A stretch of DNA of 64,000 nt from JBCCJA01 sp039045975. GTDB taxonomy: Bacteria > Planctomycetota > Planctomycetia > Planctomycetales > Planctomycetaceae. Where the stretch lies: contig JBCCJA010000017.1 in the NCBI GenBank assembly GCA_039045975.1, positions 1-64,000 on the forward strand, given 5' to 3'. Of this stretch, positions 17,264 through 28,365 are shown piece by piece (position 1 is the first letter of the stretch; each line of letters opens with the position of its first letter). Both the position numbers and the translations under genes were made by a program. The notes beneath the pieces are model-generated. The model did not search any database and was not told where the DNA came from. It saw only the letters and a list, made by a program, of their open reading frames with translations.

Positions 17264-18253
17264 TTATTCCGACCGGCCGCGGACTCCCCGGGCGTCGACG
17301 GTTTTGGTTTCGACCCGTGCGATGTGCATGTCGGACGTCATGAACAGGGTCGTGCCGTCGTCGCCGCCGAAAGCGCAGTTGGCGATGCGTTCGCCCGTCT
17401 CGATGCGGCCGAGAGCTTCGCCGGCCGGCGAGAAGACCCAGACGCCGCCCGGTCCCGTCGCGAAGACGACGCCGTCCCGGTCGACCTTGAGCCCGTCGCA
17501 GCCTTGGACGCCGACCGACATGTCGGCCTGCACGAACAGCCGCATCGGCCCGAACGTCCCGTCCTCGGCGATCGAGAAGGTGACCCATTTCTGGTCCTCG
17601 GGGTCGGAGTTCGCGACGTAGAGTATCGATTCGTCGGGAGACAGCGAGACGCCGTTCGGGCGGCGTAGTTCCTGCGTGACCAAAGAGACGGCCCCGTCCG
17701 GCGTGACGCGATAGACGCCGCAAAAGCCGATTTCGCTCGCCGTCTTTTTCGGCAGGCCGTAGGGCGGGTCGGTGAAGTAGATGGTCCCGTCGGAGGCGAC
17801 GACTAGGTCGTTGGGGCTGTTAAACCGCCGGCCCTCGAAGCGGTCGGCGACGGTTTCGAACGACCCGTCGTCGAGCAGCCTCGCGACCCGGCGGGCGGCG
17901 TGCTGGCAGACGATGAGCCGGCCGTCGTTGTCGAACGTGAGGCCGTTCGAGCCCGGTTCGCGACGCGTGTCGTCCGCCGAAGACCCGCCCGAGTTCGCGA
18001 GATGGATCTCGACCTCGCGACCGTCCTGCCAGGCGAAAATCGAATTGCGTGGCACGTCGGAGAACAGCAGCCGACCGACACCCGGGTCCCAGACCGGCCC
18101 TTCGGACCATTCGAACCCGCTGGCGACGATCTCGACCGAAGCGTCGGGGGCGATGATCGCGTCGAGACGTTCGTCGAGCCTCACGACCCGACAGGCGGGA
18201 TCGGCCGCGGTCGCGGCCGACGCGAACGATACCAACATTAAGGTCGCACGCAT
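17264..18253 (-). CDS. SMP-30/gluconolactonase family lactonase, exported
   Basis: The 329-residue product has a signal peptide (MRATLMLVSFASAATAA) and a six-bladed propeller of the SMP-30/LRE type: FEWSEGPVWDPG supplies the metal-binding Glu, NSPNDLVVASDGTIYFTDP the Asn and RRPNGVSLSPDESILYVAN the second Asn. Such enzymes hydrolyse sugar lactones to aldonates with a divalent metal. It is the last gene of a minus-strand set with a GntP permease, an alcohol dehydrogenase and an SDR, which fits an oxidise-then-open-lactone pathway. The exact sugar is unknown. Confidence 0.85.
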   Translation of the reverse strand: MRATLMLVSFASAATAADPACRVVRLDERLDAIIAPDASVEIVASGFEWSEGPVWDPGVGRLLFSDVPRNSIFAWQDGREVEIHLANSGGSSADDTRREPGSNGLTFDNDGRLIVCQHAARRVARLLDDGSFETVADRFEGRRFNSPNDLVVASDGTIYFTDPPYGLPKKTASEIGFCGVYRVTPDGAVSLVTQELRRPNGVSLSPDESILYVANSDPEDQKWVTFSIAEDGTFGPMRLFVQADMSVGVQGCDGLKVDRDGVVFATGPGGVWVFSPAGEALGRIETGERIANCAFGGDDGTTLFMTSDMHIARVETKTVDARGVRGRSE

Positions 18254-18354
18254 GCGTCTGGCTCCGGTCTTAGATTTCTTACGCGGAACTTACCGTCGCC
18301 GTCCTGCCGTTGTCGATCGGCGGGTCTGAAGCGATCCGGCACGGTTCGGCCGCT

Positions 18355-19881
18355 TTAGCCCGCCATCGGAAATACCGACGCGAGCAACAACGTCGTGAGA
18401 AACGCGGTGACGCCGAGGATGCTCATCAGCGGCGTCCACGTTTTTAGGCCTTCGACCGGGGACAGGCCCGCGAACTTCGTAAAGATCCAGAAGCCGCTGT
18501 CGTTCATCCAGGCCCCGACGATCGCGCCCGAGCCGATCGCGACGGCCAAATACACCGGGTGGAACCCGCACGCCGCCGCCAAGGCCGACGCGAGTTCGCC
18601 CGGCGGGACGTCGCTGACGAGCAGCCCGGCGACGATCCCGCCGGCGATCGTCATCGCGGCCGTCGACGAGCCCTGCGCGACCTTGACGATGATCGTCACG
18701 ATGAACGCGAGCACGAGCGCCCCGAGACCCGCCAGCTCGGCCCCGCCGGTCATGTTCGAGACGGCGATCTTTAATTCCGCGAGTTTCAACATCGCGCCGA
18801 AGGAGCCGCCGGCCGAGGTGATCAGGATGATCGGCCCGGCGTCGGTCACGGCCGACTCGAAGAACGTCACCAGGTCGCGGAGAGACCGCCCCGTCTGGCG
18901 GCAGAGCACGAACACGGACGCGGCGGCGGCGAGGGTCAACGCGACCGACGGGTCGCCGACGACTGCCGCGACCGACTTCACGTTCGCGAGCACCGCGTTC
19001 GACTCGCCCGGAAAGGCGGGCCCGATCGCGGTGTTCGAACTGATCAGCAGCACGGGTAGAACGACCGGCAGCAACGCCAACGCGAGTCCCGGGTCGTTCG
19101 TGGCGGTCGGTTCCTGCGCTTGCTCCATGACGTCGCCTGGGGCCGCGGCCCGGGCTTCTTCGTCGGCGGTCACCTCGCCGACGGACGGCGGCTGGCGTTC
19201 GCCCATGCGATCCGCGAACCACACCGCCGCGATCCCGCCGACGACCGCCGTCGGGACCGCGACCGCCAACCCGACGAGCAGCATCGTCCCGACCGAGACG
19301 CCTAGGATCCCGGCGATGACGAGCGGCCCGGGCGTGGGCAGGACCAGCGAATGGGCCGTCGCGCCGCCCGCCCCGACCGCCATTAAATATTTCAGATAAC
19401 CGCGGTCCCCCATCGCGCGGTGCGTCGCGCGGGCCAGCGGGGCGACCAAGTACACCACGGTGTCGAAGAAGACCGGGATCGACAGGACGAACCCGGCGGT
19501 CGTCATCGCCGGCACGGCCCGTTTCACGCCGAAGGCCGACAGCGACGCCTTCACGATCGTGTTCGACGCGCCGCTGGCCGTCATAGCCGAGCCGATCACC
19601 GCCGCCATCCCGATCAGGACGCCGATCTTGCCGGCCATGACGCCGAATTCGGCCGGCACGCGGGTGACGACGGCCGCGAGCGCGTGCCGCTCCTCGTCCC
19701 AACCGGCCGCCCAGCCGGCCGTGAAGCTCACCGCGTACGCCCCGAGCAACAACGCGAAAAACGCGTGCAGGCGGAACGCGACGATCGCGACGAGGACGAA
19801 TACGACGCCGACGATGACCGGTGAGAGCGCGACGACCGTCGACGGCTCCGCCGCCGAAGCGGCGATTAAGAATTGAGGCAC
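18355..19881 (-). CDS. GntP family gluconate/aldonate permease
   Basis: This 508-residue hydrophobic protein has about 12 membrane helices and the GntP-type features KIGVLIGMAAVIGSAMTASG, IPVFFDTVVYLVAPLAR (the FFD motif) and LVLPTPGPLVIAGIL. GntP carriers bring gluconate and related sugar acids in with protons across the inner membrane. A Gln/Glu/Ala-rich loop at about residues 235-275 is cytoplasmic. It sits 101 bases upstream of the lactonase gene and 56 bases downstream of the alcohol dehydrogenase gene on the same strand, so import of the aldonate made by the lactonase is a reasonable inference. Confidence 0.88.
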   Translation of the reverse strand: MPQFLIAASAAEPSTVVALSPVIVGVVFVLVAIVAFRLHAFFALLLGAYAVSFTAGWAAGWDEERHALAAVVTRVPAEFGVMAGKIGVLIGMAAVIGSAMTASGASNTIVKASLSAFGVKRAVPAMTTAGFVLSIPVFFDTVVYLVAPLARATHRAMGDRGYLKYLMAVGAGGATAHSLVLPTPGPLVIAGILGVSVGTMLLVGLAVAVPTAVVGGIAAVWFADRMGERQPPSVGEVTADEEARAAAPGDVMEQAQEPTATNDPGLALALLPVVLPVLLISSNTAIGPAFPGESNAVLANVKSVAAVVGDPSVALTLAAAASVFVLCRQTGRSLRDLVTFFESAVTDAGPIILITSAGGSFGAMLKLAELKIAVSNMTGGAELAGLGALVLAFIVTIIVKVAQGSSTAAMTIAGGIVAGLLVSDVPPGELASALAAACGFHPVYLAVAIGSGAIVGAWMNDSGFWIFTKFAGLSPVEGLKTWTPLMSILGVTAFLTTLLLASVFPMAG

Positions 19882-19937
19882 GATCTCGTCTCGCCCGGCC
19901 GGTACGTCAGGTGTCGGTCTGGATGCCGCAGCCTGAT

Positions 19938-20975
19938 CTATATACCGGGTTCGACGATCACTTTCATCAGGCCCGGCTCACGGCCGTAGAGGCGGTCGAA
20001 CCAGTCGGGTGCGTCGTCGAGGGAAGACCGCGCCGAGATCAGGTCGGCGACCCGGATCTGTCCGCCCGCGATCAGGTCGATGCACGCCGGGTACTCGCCG
20101 GCCGACGCGCAGCTGCCGCGGACGGTCATCTCCCGCGTCACGACCGATTGCAGGGGGAATTCGACGGTCGGGGCGAGGTTGCCGACGAGCGTCACGTCAC
20201 CCCCCTTCCGCGTCCCCTCGATGGCGGCGTTCACGGTCGGCGGTGCGCCGACGCATTCGAACGTCGCGTCGACGCCTTCGCCGCCGGTGAGTTCCCTGAG
20301 CGCCGCGACCGCGTCGGTCTCGCCGCTGTTGACCGTGTCGGTCGCGCCGTACGAGCGGGCGAGGTCGAGCCGCGTGTCGTCCAGGTCGACGCAGGCGATC
20401 TTCGAGCACCCGCGGAGCCGCAACGCCTGGACGGTCAGCAGCCCGATCATGCCGGCGCCGATCACGGCGACCCTCTTGCCGAGCGGGATCGGCGTGCGGT
20501 CGACGGCGTGCACCGCGACCGACACGGCCTCGATCATCGCCGCCTCGGCGAAATCCATGCCCTGCGGGAGCGGGTAAACGATGTGCGACGGGACCGCGAC
20601 GAACTCCGCGAACGCGCCGTGACGGCGATAGTCCTCGCAGGAGACGCCCAACACTTGGCGGTTGGAACAGAGATTGACGCGTCCCGCCCGGCAGTAATCG
20701 CAAACCCCACAGGAGACCGTCGAGTCGAACGTGACCGCTTGACCGACCGACAGGCCGACGACGTCGCGACCCAGCTCGGCGACCGTCCCGGCCGCCTCGT
20801 GGCCCATGACTAACGGCGGCCGCCGTCGGCCCGTCGAGCCGTCGTAGCCGTGGACGTCGCTGCCGCAGATGCCGCAGGCGTTGACCCGCACGAGGACGTC
20901 CCGCGGCCCGAGTTCGGGGTCGGGGAAATCGGTGACCTCGAGTTCACGCTCGCCCGTCAGTAGTAACGCCTTCAT
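19938..20975 (-). CDS. Zinc-dependent sugar/polyol dehydrogenase (MDR family)
   Basis: The 345-residue enzyme is a medium-chain zinc alcohol dehydrogenase similar to galactitol-, sorbitol- or threonine-type dehydrogenases. Catalytic zinc ligands appear in NACGICGSDVHG and GHEAAGTV, the four-Cys structural zinc loop in CGVCDYCRAGRVNLC, and the NAD-binding glycine motif in VAVIGAGMIGLL (about residue 168). It probably oxidises a sugar alcohol or sugar in the cytoplasm with NAD(P). Its place between an SDR and a GntP carrier supports a sugar oxidation role; the substrate is not resolvable. Confidence 0.88.
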   Translation of the reverse strand: MKALLLTGERELEVTDFPDPELGPRDVLVRVNACGICGSDVHGYDGSTGRRRPPLVMGHEAAGTVAELGRDVVGLSVGQAVTFDSTVSCGVCDYCRAGRVNLCSNRQVLGVSCEDYRRHGAFAEFVAVPSHIVYPLPQGMDFAEAAMIEAVSVAVHAVDRTPIPLGKRVAVIGAGMIGLLTVQALRLRGCSKIACVDLDDTRLDLARSYGATDTVNSGETDAVAALRELTGGEGVDATFECVGAPPTVNAAIEGTRKGGDVTLVGNLAPTVEFPLQSVVTREMTVRGSCASAGEYPACIDLIAGGQIRVADLISARSSLDDAPDWFDRLYGREPGLMKVIVEPGI

Positions 20976-21016
20976 TCGATCCTCCGGTCACGCGGGGCGG
21001 CTGGCGCCCGCGGGAC

Positions 21017-21739
21017 TCAAACGTATGTCTGGGTCGTCGGCTTGATGACCAGTTCGGGAATGTGGGCCCGCGGCGGGAGCGTCGCGATCAGCATCACGGC
21101 GGCGGCGACGTCCGACGGCTGCAGGATGCGGGCGCGGTGTTCTTTCGAGACCGGCTTCGGCCGCTTGTCGAGGATCGGCGTCTCGACCTCGCCCGGATAG
21201 ACAGTCGAGACGCGGATGCCGTTCTCCTTGTCTTCTTCGCCGGCGGTCAGGCCGAGGCCGGCCATCGCGTATTTCGAGGCGTTGTACGCGACCCCGCCGA
21301 GCGGGCCCGGCCGCTTCGCCGACAGCGAGCAGACGTTGACGACCAGCCCCGATTTCCGTTCACGCATGCCCGGCATGACGCAGCGCATGACGTCGAACGC
21401 ACCGGTCGCGTTGACCTCCATAAGGAAGTCCCAGCTTTCGGCAGAGACGGCCTCCATCGATCGTTCGGCGATGTTCACCCCGGCACAGCTGACGACGATG
21501 TCGACCCGGCCGATGTCGGCGAGTGTCGCTTCGAGTTTGCCGCGGTCGGCGATGTCGCAGGCGTGGCCGGTGATGTTCGCGTGCTTCGCTGCGACGGCGT
21601 CGAGCTTCGCGGCGTCGCGGCCGAGGATCGCGACGGCGGGGCCGGCCTCGGCGAGGGCGAGGGCAACGGCCTCGCCGATACCCGAACCGCCGCCCGTCAC
21701 GACCGCAGTCAGCGATGACTTATTTTCCTCGGTGATCAT
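21017..21739 (-). CDS. Short-chain dehydrogenase/reductase
   Basis: This classical SDR (240 residues from ATG 21739) has the cofactor motif TGGGSGIG near residue 16, SCAG in the place of NNAG, the catalytic Ser in NVCSLSAKRPG and the YNASK active-site pair. The PG motif VYPGEVETPIL follows. The C terminus PELVIKPTTQTYV is common to a subgroup of sugar-related SDRs. It is 41 bases upstream of the zinc dehydrogenase gene, so both are likely co-transcribed. A longer start at 21763 is possible, but it adds only eight basic residues. Confidence 0.85.
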   Translation of the reverse strand: MITEENKSSLTAVVTGGGSGIGEAVALALAEAGPAVAILGRDAAKLDAVAAKHANITGHACDIADRGKLEATLADIGRVDIVVSCAGVNIAERSMEAVSAESWDFLMEVNATGAFDVMRCVMPGMRERKSGLVVNVCSLSAKRPGPLGGVAYNASKYAMAGLGLTAGEEDKENGIRVSTVYPGEVETPILDKRPKPVSKEHRARILQPSDVAAAVMLIATLPPRAHIPELVIKPTTQTYV

Positions 21740-21934
21740 TCTTCGTCCGTGGCGTGGGAGCACCCGACCGAACGGTGGCCGGCAAACATCATTCAGGTCG
21801 GCGTTGTACCAGAGTGCGGGGCCCGCCGCCGCCGAAGCCGTATGTTAGAAATCGTGTCTGTCTTCTGAGTTTACGGGGCTCCGTCGCCGCGGCCGCTTCG
21901 CGTGTGCGTGCCGCGTGACGGCGAGGAAACCGGG

Positions 21935-23689
<1,755 letters not shown>

Positions 23690-23792
23690 GACTCATCGAG
23701 ATAACTAGTTTTTGTCGGAAAAGTGTTCGCGATCTGTAGGGCATGGCCTAAGGTTCCGAGTTGTTGTGTTGTCGAGCCTATCGGGTGGGGTG

Positions 23793-26228
23793 TTATTCGG
23801 GGATCGCCAACGTCTCAACCCACGACGGCCGGCGGCCGACGTCGTAACTCGCGACCTTCTCCGGCACCCCGGACTCGCCGATGCGGTAGGCCCCGAGTCG
23901 GTCGTCGCTCTGTCCCGCAACGAACAGGTATCGCCCCTCCGGCCCGATCGCGAACGACCGTGGGATCCGTTCGCAGGGGGTGTGTCCGACCATCTCGACC
24001 GCACCGCTGCGGTCGTCGACGCGGAAGGTCACGATGCTGTTGTGCCGACCGCTGTCGTCGTCCGGCCCGAGAGAGCGGTTGGAGACGTAGAGGAACAGTC
24101 CGTCGGGCGAGAGGCGGATGTCGGCCGTCGTGATCGGCCCGTCGTACCCGTCGGGCTGGGTCACGACATTCTGGACGCAGTCGAGGGTTCCCGTCTCCGT
24201 ATCCCAACGCCAGACGCCGACGCCGGGGCGTTCGCGTTCGTGACTGGCGTAGGCGACCGACAGGTGCGGATGAAACACGAGGTGACGCGGCTGACGGGCG
24301 TCGCCGGGGTCTTCGGGTGCGGGCGAGAACGGTGTCGGGCCGGGTGACGTCCTGCCGACCTGCGCAATGAAGCGATTGACGAAAATCTTATTGGGCCCGG
24401 TTGCCGGTACGAGTAGCCAGCGGTTGTCGGGGGAAAAGACGGCGCTGTGGGCCTTCGGCTCGAGCAGCAGGCGGCCGACCTCGACGCCGCGATAGGTCGG
24501 CTCGACGGCCCAGACCGTTGCGCGCCCGGCCCGATAGTGGCTGCCGGCGAGGAATTCGCCGTTGTTGTCGATCGCGAGGTAGCCCGGCCGATGCTCGACC
24601 GGGGCCAGATCGACCGACGACAACGCACCGCCTTCGCCGATCGCGAGCGTCGCGATCGCCGGCTGTCGTCCGCCTCGTGATTTAATCGTCGCGGTCGAGT
24701 ATAGGAATTTCTTATTCGGCGCGAACACGAACGGTCCGGCGCCGTCGACCGCTAAGTTCTGACGCAGTGACAGGCGGCCGGTCGACTTCTCCAAATCGAA
24801 CACGGAGACCGCGTCGCCGGCGGCGAGATAGACGCGTTGGTCGAGTTCGCCCGGATCGCCGTCCCGCGGCGCGGGGTCGGGATTCGGCATCTGATCGAGT
24901 ACCCGGCCGAGCTTTTGCCACGCTTCGCGTGCTTCGGGATCGACCGCCGAGACGTCGAGCGGGCGTTTTTCGAGTGGGTCGGACGGGACGTCGTAGAAGC
25001 CGCCGTCGCCGTACAGCTTGTAAGTCTCGTCCCGGGCGAAACGGACTTTGCGGAACTGGTCTTTGTCCCAACCCGGTCTCGGGTCGTAGTGACAAAAGAC
25101 CCACTCTCGTTTGTCGCCGGAATCGCCCAGGGCGGCGGGAAGGAAGCTCACGCCGTCGAAGCCGACCTCGTTTCCGACCGGTCTGTTGGCCGCGTCGAGC
25201 ACCGTCGGGAGGAAGTCGGTCGAATCGACGAGGTCGTCGACGACGGCCGGCGCGACCTGTCCGCTCCAGCGGACGACGAGCGGGACGTGTGTGCCGGCGT
25301 CGGTCGTTTTCCCTTTGCCGCCGACGACGGGCCCGTCTGTCGTGTCGGACGTGATGAGTTGGTGCGTCCCGTTGTCGCTGTAAAAGATGACCAGTGTGTC
25401 GTCGCCGAGGCCGAGGGCGTCGATGTGGTCGACCACGCGGCCGACGCACTTGTCCATATATTCGACCATGTCCGGGAAATGGTCCGTGTCGTCCGGCGTG
25501 TCGGGCCGGTCCGGATCCCAAGCTTCGCTGTCGGGTGTCGGCACGAAGGGCGTATGCGGCAACGCCATCGCGTAATAAATAAAGAACGGGCGGTCGCCGT
25601 CGCGACGGCGTGTCACGAAGTCGTTTATAAAATCGACCCAGTGATCGGGCCCGTACGCGCCGTCCAACGGTCCTAAGAGTTCGCCGTTCTCGTAAAGCGT
25701 CGGCCGGGCGTAGCGGCTGCCTTTGTCTTCCGTGTGCCAGGCGTGGAATATGCTATATTCATCGAACCCGGCGTCGGCCACCGACATCCCCCGGCCGCGG
25801 CGGAGATCGGCGCCCGGGTAGTTCGGCGGATCGTAACTCTGTAGCTGCCACTTCCCGGCCATGCAGGTCTCGTAGCCGGCCTCCCGCATGTAGTGGCCGA
25901 TCGTCTTCGCTTCCGGGTCGAGCGTCCCGAAGTAGAGCCAATTCCGATTATTATAAAAACCGGTCATCAATTGGACGCGGGTGTTCGTGCATAGCGGTTG
26001 GGCGAACGCGTTCGTGAAGCGGGCGCCGTCCGCGGCGAGACGGTCGACCGCCGGCGTCGCGTAGCTCCTCCCGCCGTACGAGCCGATCCCTTCGACGCCG
26101 AGATCGTCGGCCATAATCAGCACGACGTTCGGTCGTGACTCTGCCGCGACAGCCGGTCCCCGATCTCCCGCCACGATGACGGAGACAATCAAGATCGATG
26201 GCAAGATCGAAGGGAGACTCACCCGCAT
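23793..26228 (-). CDS. Sulfatase fused to a lactonase-type beta-propeller; atypical CTNTR site
   Basis: The product is 811 residues. A signal peptide (about residues 1-29) precedes a sulfatase domain (to about residue 450) with NVVLIMADDLGVEG, an active-site segment PLCTNTRVQLMTG at about residues 78-90, GKWQLQSYD and FYSDNGTHQ. The signature reads C80-T-N-T-R84, with Asn where family members have Pro or Ala. From about residue 460 the sequence becomes a repeated-blade propeller of the 6-phosphogluconolactonase/YVTN type (YLAAGDAVSVFDL, then blades with FSPDNRWLLVPA and LSPDGLFLYVSNR). The join is in one frame without a break. Function as sulfatase is likely but unproven because of the motif change. 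Confidence 0.85.
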   Translation of the reverse strand: MRVSLPSILPSILIVSVIVAGDRGPAVAAESRPNVVLIMADDLGVEGIGSYGGRSYATPAVDRLAADGARFTNAFAQPLCTNTRVQLMTGFYNNRNWLYFGTLDPEAKTIGHYMREAGYETCMAGKWQLQSYDPPNYPGADLRRGRGMSVADAGFDEYSIFHAWHTEDKGSRYARPTLYENGELLGPLDGAYGPDHWVDFINDFVTRRRDGDRPFFIYYAMALPHTPFVPTPDSEAWDPDRPDTPDDTDHFPDMVEYMDKCVGRVVDHIDALGLGDDTLVIFYSDNGTHQLITSDTTDGPVVGGKGKTTDAGTHVPLVVRWSGQVAPAVVDDLVDSTDFLPTVLDAANRPVGNEVGFDGVSFLPAALGDSGDKREWVFCHYDPRPGWDKDQFRKVRFARDETYKLYGDGGFYDVPSDPLEKRPLDVSAVDPEAREAWQKLGRVLDQMPNPDPAPRDGDPGELDQRVYLAAGDAVSVFDLEKSTGRLSLRQNLAVDGAGPFVFAPNKKFLYSTATIKSRGGRQPAIATLAIGEGGALSSVDLAPVEHRPGYLAIDNNGEFLAGSHYRAGRATVWAVEPTYRGVEVGRLLLEPKAHSAVFSPDNRWLLVPATGPNKIFVNRFIAQVGRTSPGPTPFSPAPEDPGDARQPRHLVFHPHLSVAYASHERERPGVGVWRWDTETGTLDCVQNVVTQPDGYDGPITTADIRLSPDGLFLYVSNRSLGPDDDSGRHNSIVTFRVDDRSGAVEMVGHTPCERIPRSFAIGPEGRYLFVAGQSDDRLGAYRIGESGVPEKVASYDVGRRPSWVETLAIPE

Positions 26229-26271
26229 GGCCGACGTCTTATCGAAGATAGACAGATGAAAAACGAGCGGA

Positions 26272-27789
26272 TCAGTAGGCGCCGTTCGTGCCGAACATCT
26301 CGAGCTTTGAACGTCGCGGCCTCACGCGGACGCTGTGGTCGGGCTCGCCGGTCGTCCGGTCGAACTCGTCGGGCGTCCGCGTCGTCGGCAGATAGTCGCC
26401 CGTTCGCTCCGCCCAAGCGGCGAGTTCGTCCCGCAGGCTTTCGAAGACGGCCGCGTAGGCCGGGTCGTCGGCGACGTTGCGTAATTCGTGCGGGTCACGG
26501 AGACGGTCGTAGAGTTCCCAGGCGGGTCGCGGCTCGTCGAAACAGGCCCGTTGGGCGGCGGTCAGTCGCCCGGCGGCTTCGAGTTCGAGCATGTTCTGCC
26601 AGGCCAAGCCCCGCCCGGCGTCGGCGGAGGGCGTCGACGGCAGGTCGCGGTAGTCGTTCCGGATCAATTTATATTGTGAAGATATAATCGCCCGGGCGTG
26701 ATCCTCGTAATCGTGCCAGTGGTCCTCGGCGAACGCGTGGCTGCGGTGAGCCGCCGTCGGGTCGTTCAGTACGTGGCGAAAACTGAGCCCGTGCCCGTCG
26801 GCGGCCCCGGCGTCGTCGTCGATCCCGGCGATATCGAGGATCGTCGCGGCGATATCGACCGAGCTGACAAGCGCGTCGGTCGTTAAACCCGTGCCGACGG
26901 CCACGGGCCACCGGACGATCCAGGGCGTGCGGATCCCGCCGTCGTACAGCGTCGTTTTGTCCCGCGGGAACGGGCGGCCGTTGTCACTTATAAACAAGAC
27001 GAGCGTGTCGCGGTCGACGCCCTTCTCCGCCAACGCGTCCGAAACGCGACCGACGTATTCGTCGAGCCGGCCGATCTCGTCATAATATAAACGTAGGTCT
27101 TCGCGGACGTTGGGCGTGTCGGGCAGGTGCGGCGGGACGATCACGTCTTCGAGAGCGTGGGGCGGGTCGAGTGCCCCGTCGCTGTACTCACGGTGCGGGT
27201 CGAGCGCCGCGAGCCAGAGGAAGAAGGGCTTGTCGACCGGGCAGTCGTCGATCGCACGGACCCAGTCTTCGCAGCCGCTCGGCCGCTCGGCGATCATCGT
27301 CGGGCCCGATTCCCCGTCTCCGCTCGGGAGCACGAAGCCCGACGTCGACGCTTCGTAGATGCGGTCGAAGTGTGGCCGGACGTTGTCGCCCAAGTGCCAT
27401 TTGCCCGCCGCGGCCGTGTGGTAGCCGTTCTCGCGGAGGGTTTGCGCGAACGTCCGGCTGCCGGCGGGCAGCGGCCAGTGCAGCTGCTCCGCGCCGGTGC
27501 TGTGCGGGTACAGCCCGGTCAGAATGCTCGCCCGCGACGGGCTGCACGAACTGGTCGTGAGAAAGGCGTTCCGGAACAGAAGGCCCGAGGCGGCGAGTTC
27601 GTCGATGTGGGGCGTGCGGATCGCCGGGTGCCCGTAAGCCCCGCAGTCGTCCCAGTTCATGTCGTCCGCGACGATGACGACGACGTTCGGCGACGCCGCG
27701 GACGCGGTTTTCACCGCCTCCGACCAACCCCATCCGAGGGCCGCCACCGCGGTCAAAACGTAAGTCAGACGCGAGCGATCGGTCATCAC
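26272..27789 (-). CDS. Secreted sulfatase (heparan N-sulfatase-like group)
   Basis: The 505-residue protein has an N-terminal signal segment, NVVVIVADDMNWDDCG for metal binding and the signature CSPSR at residues 82-86 (CSPSRASILTG). GKWHLGDN and the FISDNGRPFPRDKTTLYDGG stretch match N-sulfoglucosamine sulfohydrolase-like sulfatases, which lack the long C-terminal domain of arylsulfatase A. It is the first gene of the minus-strand run and lies 43 bases before the fused sulfatase, so the two are likely co-transcribed. Substrate is probably a sulfated glycan. Confidence 0.88.
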   Translation of the reverse strand: MMTDRSRLTYVLTAVAALGWGWSEAVKTASAASPNVVVIVADDMNWDDCGAYGHPAIRTPHIDELAASGLLFRNAFLTTSSCSPSRASILTGLYPHSTGAEQLHWPLPAGSRTFAQTLRENGYHTAAAGKWHLGDNVRPHFDRIYEASTSGFVLPSGDGESGPTMIAERPSGCEDWVRAIDDCPVDKPFFLWLAALDPHREYSDGALDPPHALEDVIVPPHLPDTPNVREDLRLYYDEIGRLDEYVGRVSDALAEKGVDRDTLVLFISDNGRPFPRDKTTLYDGGIRTPWIVRWPVAVGTGLTTDALVSSVDIAATILDIAGIDDDAGAADGHGLSFRHVLNDPTAAHRSHAFAEDHWHDYEDHARAIISSQYKLIRNDYRDLPSTPSADAGRGLAWQNMLELEAAGRLTAAQRACFDEPRPAWELYDRLRDPHELRNVADDPAYAAVFESLRDELAAWAERTGDYLPTTRTPDEFDRTTGEPDHSVRVRPRRSKLEMFGTNGAY

Positions 27790-28365
27790 GACGCCGAAAA
27801 TTACGAGACTGAGAGCGTGCAGCCGTCACAGTGTTGGGCGACGCAACTCGAACGACGCGGGCTCGCCCGGACCACCGGCGTTTGGCGACTCTGACGATGA
27901 TTACATCGTGATGTCGGGCCATTGCCGTGCGATACGGCATTAACGCCACAGCCGCGGAGGATTGTCAACCACTCGTTACCACAGCGGCGTGTGGAGGTCG
28001 TCCGTCGCCGAGCTGCGGTCGAGTCAGACACCACTCCCGGTCACGAGCGCACGATTCCGTCCCGCGGCTGCAGGACCGTGCCTGTCACTGTCGCGGACGA
28101 AATGTCTGCGACCAGTCTGTCGCTGTAAGTATCGGCAAGCAGAGGCGGCGGCTCGCGTCACCGCCTTAAAAGGACGATTTGTTGAGCGAGATCGCCTAGG
28201 GAATTATTATGACTTACGGCCAGAGACACTCCGGAGGCGATTGCGATACCAGCCCGCAGCACGAGCTGGGGCGTATCACAAGAAGACTCACAGCCACGGC
28301 TCGCGCGCAGGCTAATGATTCGCCTCTTGAAACCGCTGCTACTGTTCCAGACGGATCGGTATTTT
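27790..28365. other. Divergent intergenic region between two sulfatase genes
   Basis: This 576-base gap separates the minus-strand sulfatase gene (start 27789) from the plus-strand one (start 28366). Short open frames occur but none has good coding character or a recognised product. The base composition is less GC-rich than the genes. It must carry promoters for both directions; a candidate for the + gene is at 28182-28210. Confidence 0.5.
28182..28210 (+). promoter_or_regulatory. Candidate sigma70-type promoter for the plus-strand sulfatase
   Basis: TTGAGC (28182-28187) and TATTAT (28205-28210) are separated by exactly 17 bases, a good fit to a housekeeping promoter in an otherwise GC-rich region. 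Transcription from about 28217 would give a leader of about 150 bases before the sulfatase start at 28366. This is based on motif match only. Confidence 0.4.

Noticed and set aside
27795..28365. Small open frames in the gap between sulfatase genes
   Set aside because: Several short frames overlap on both strands with no family match, no ribosome binding site and poor coding character.
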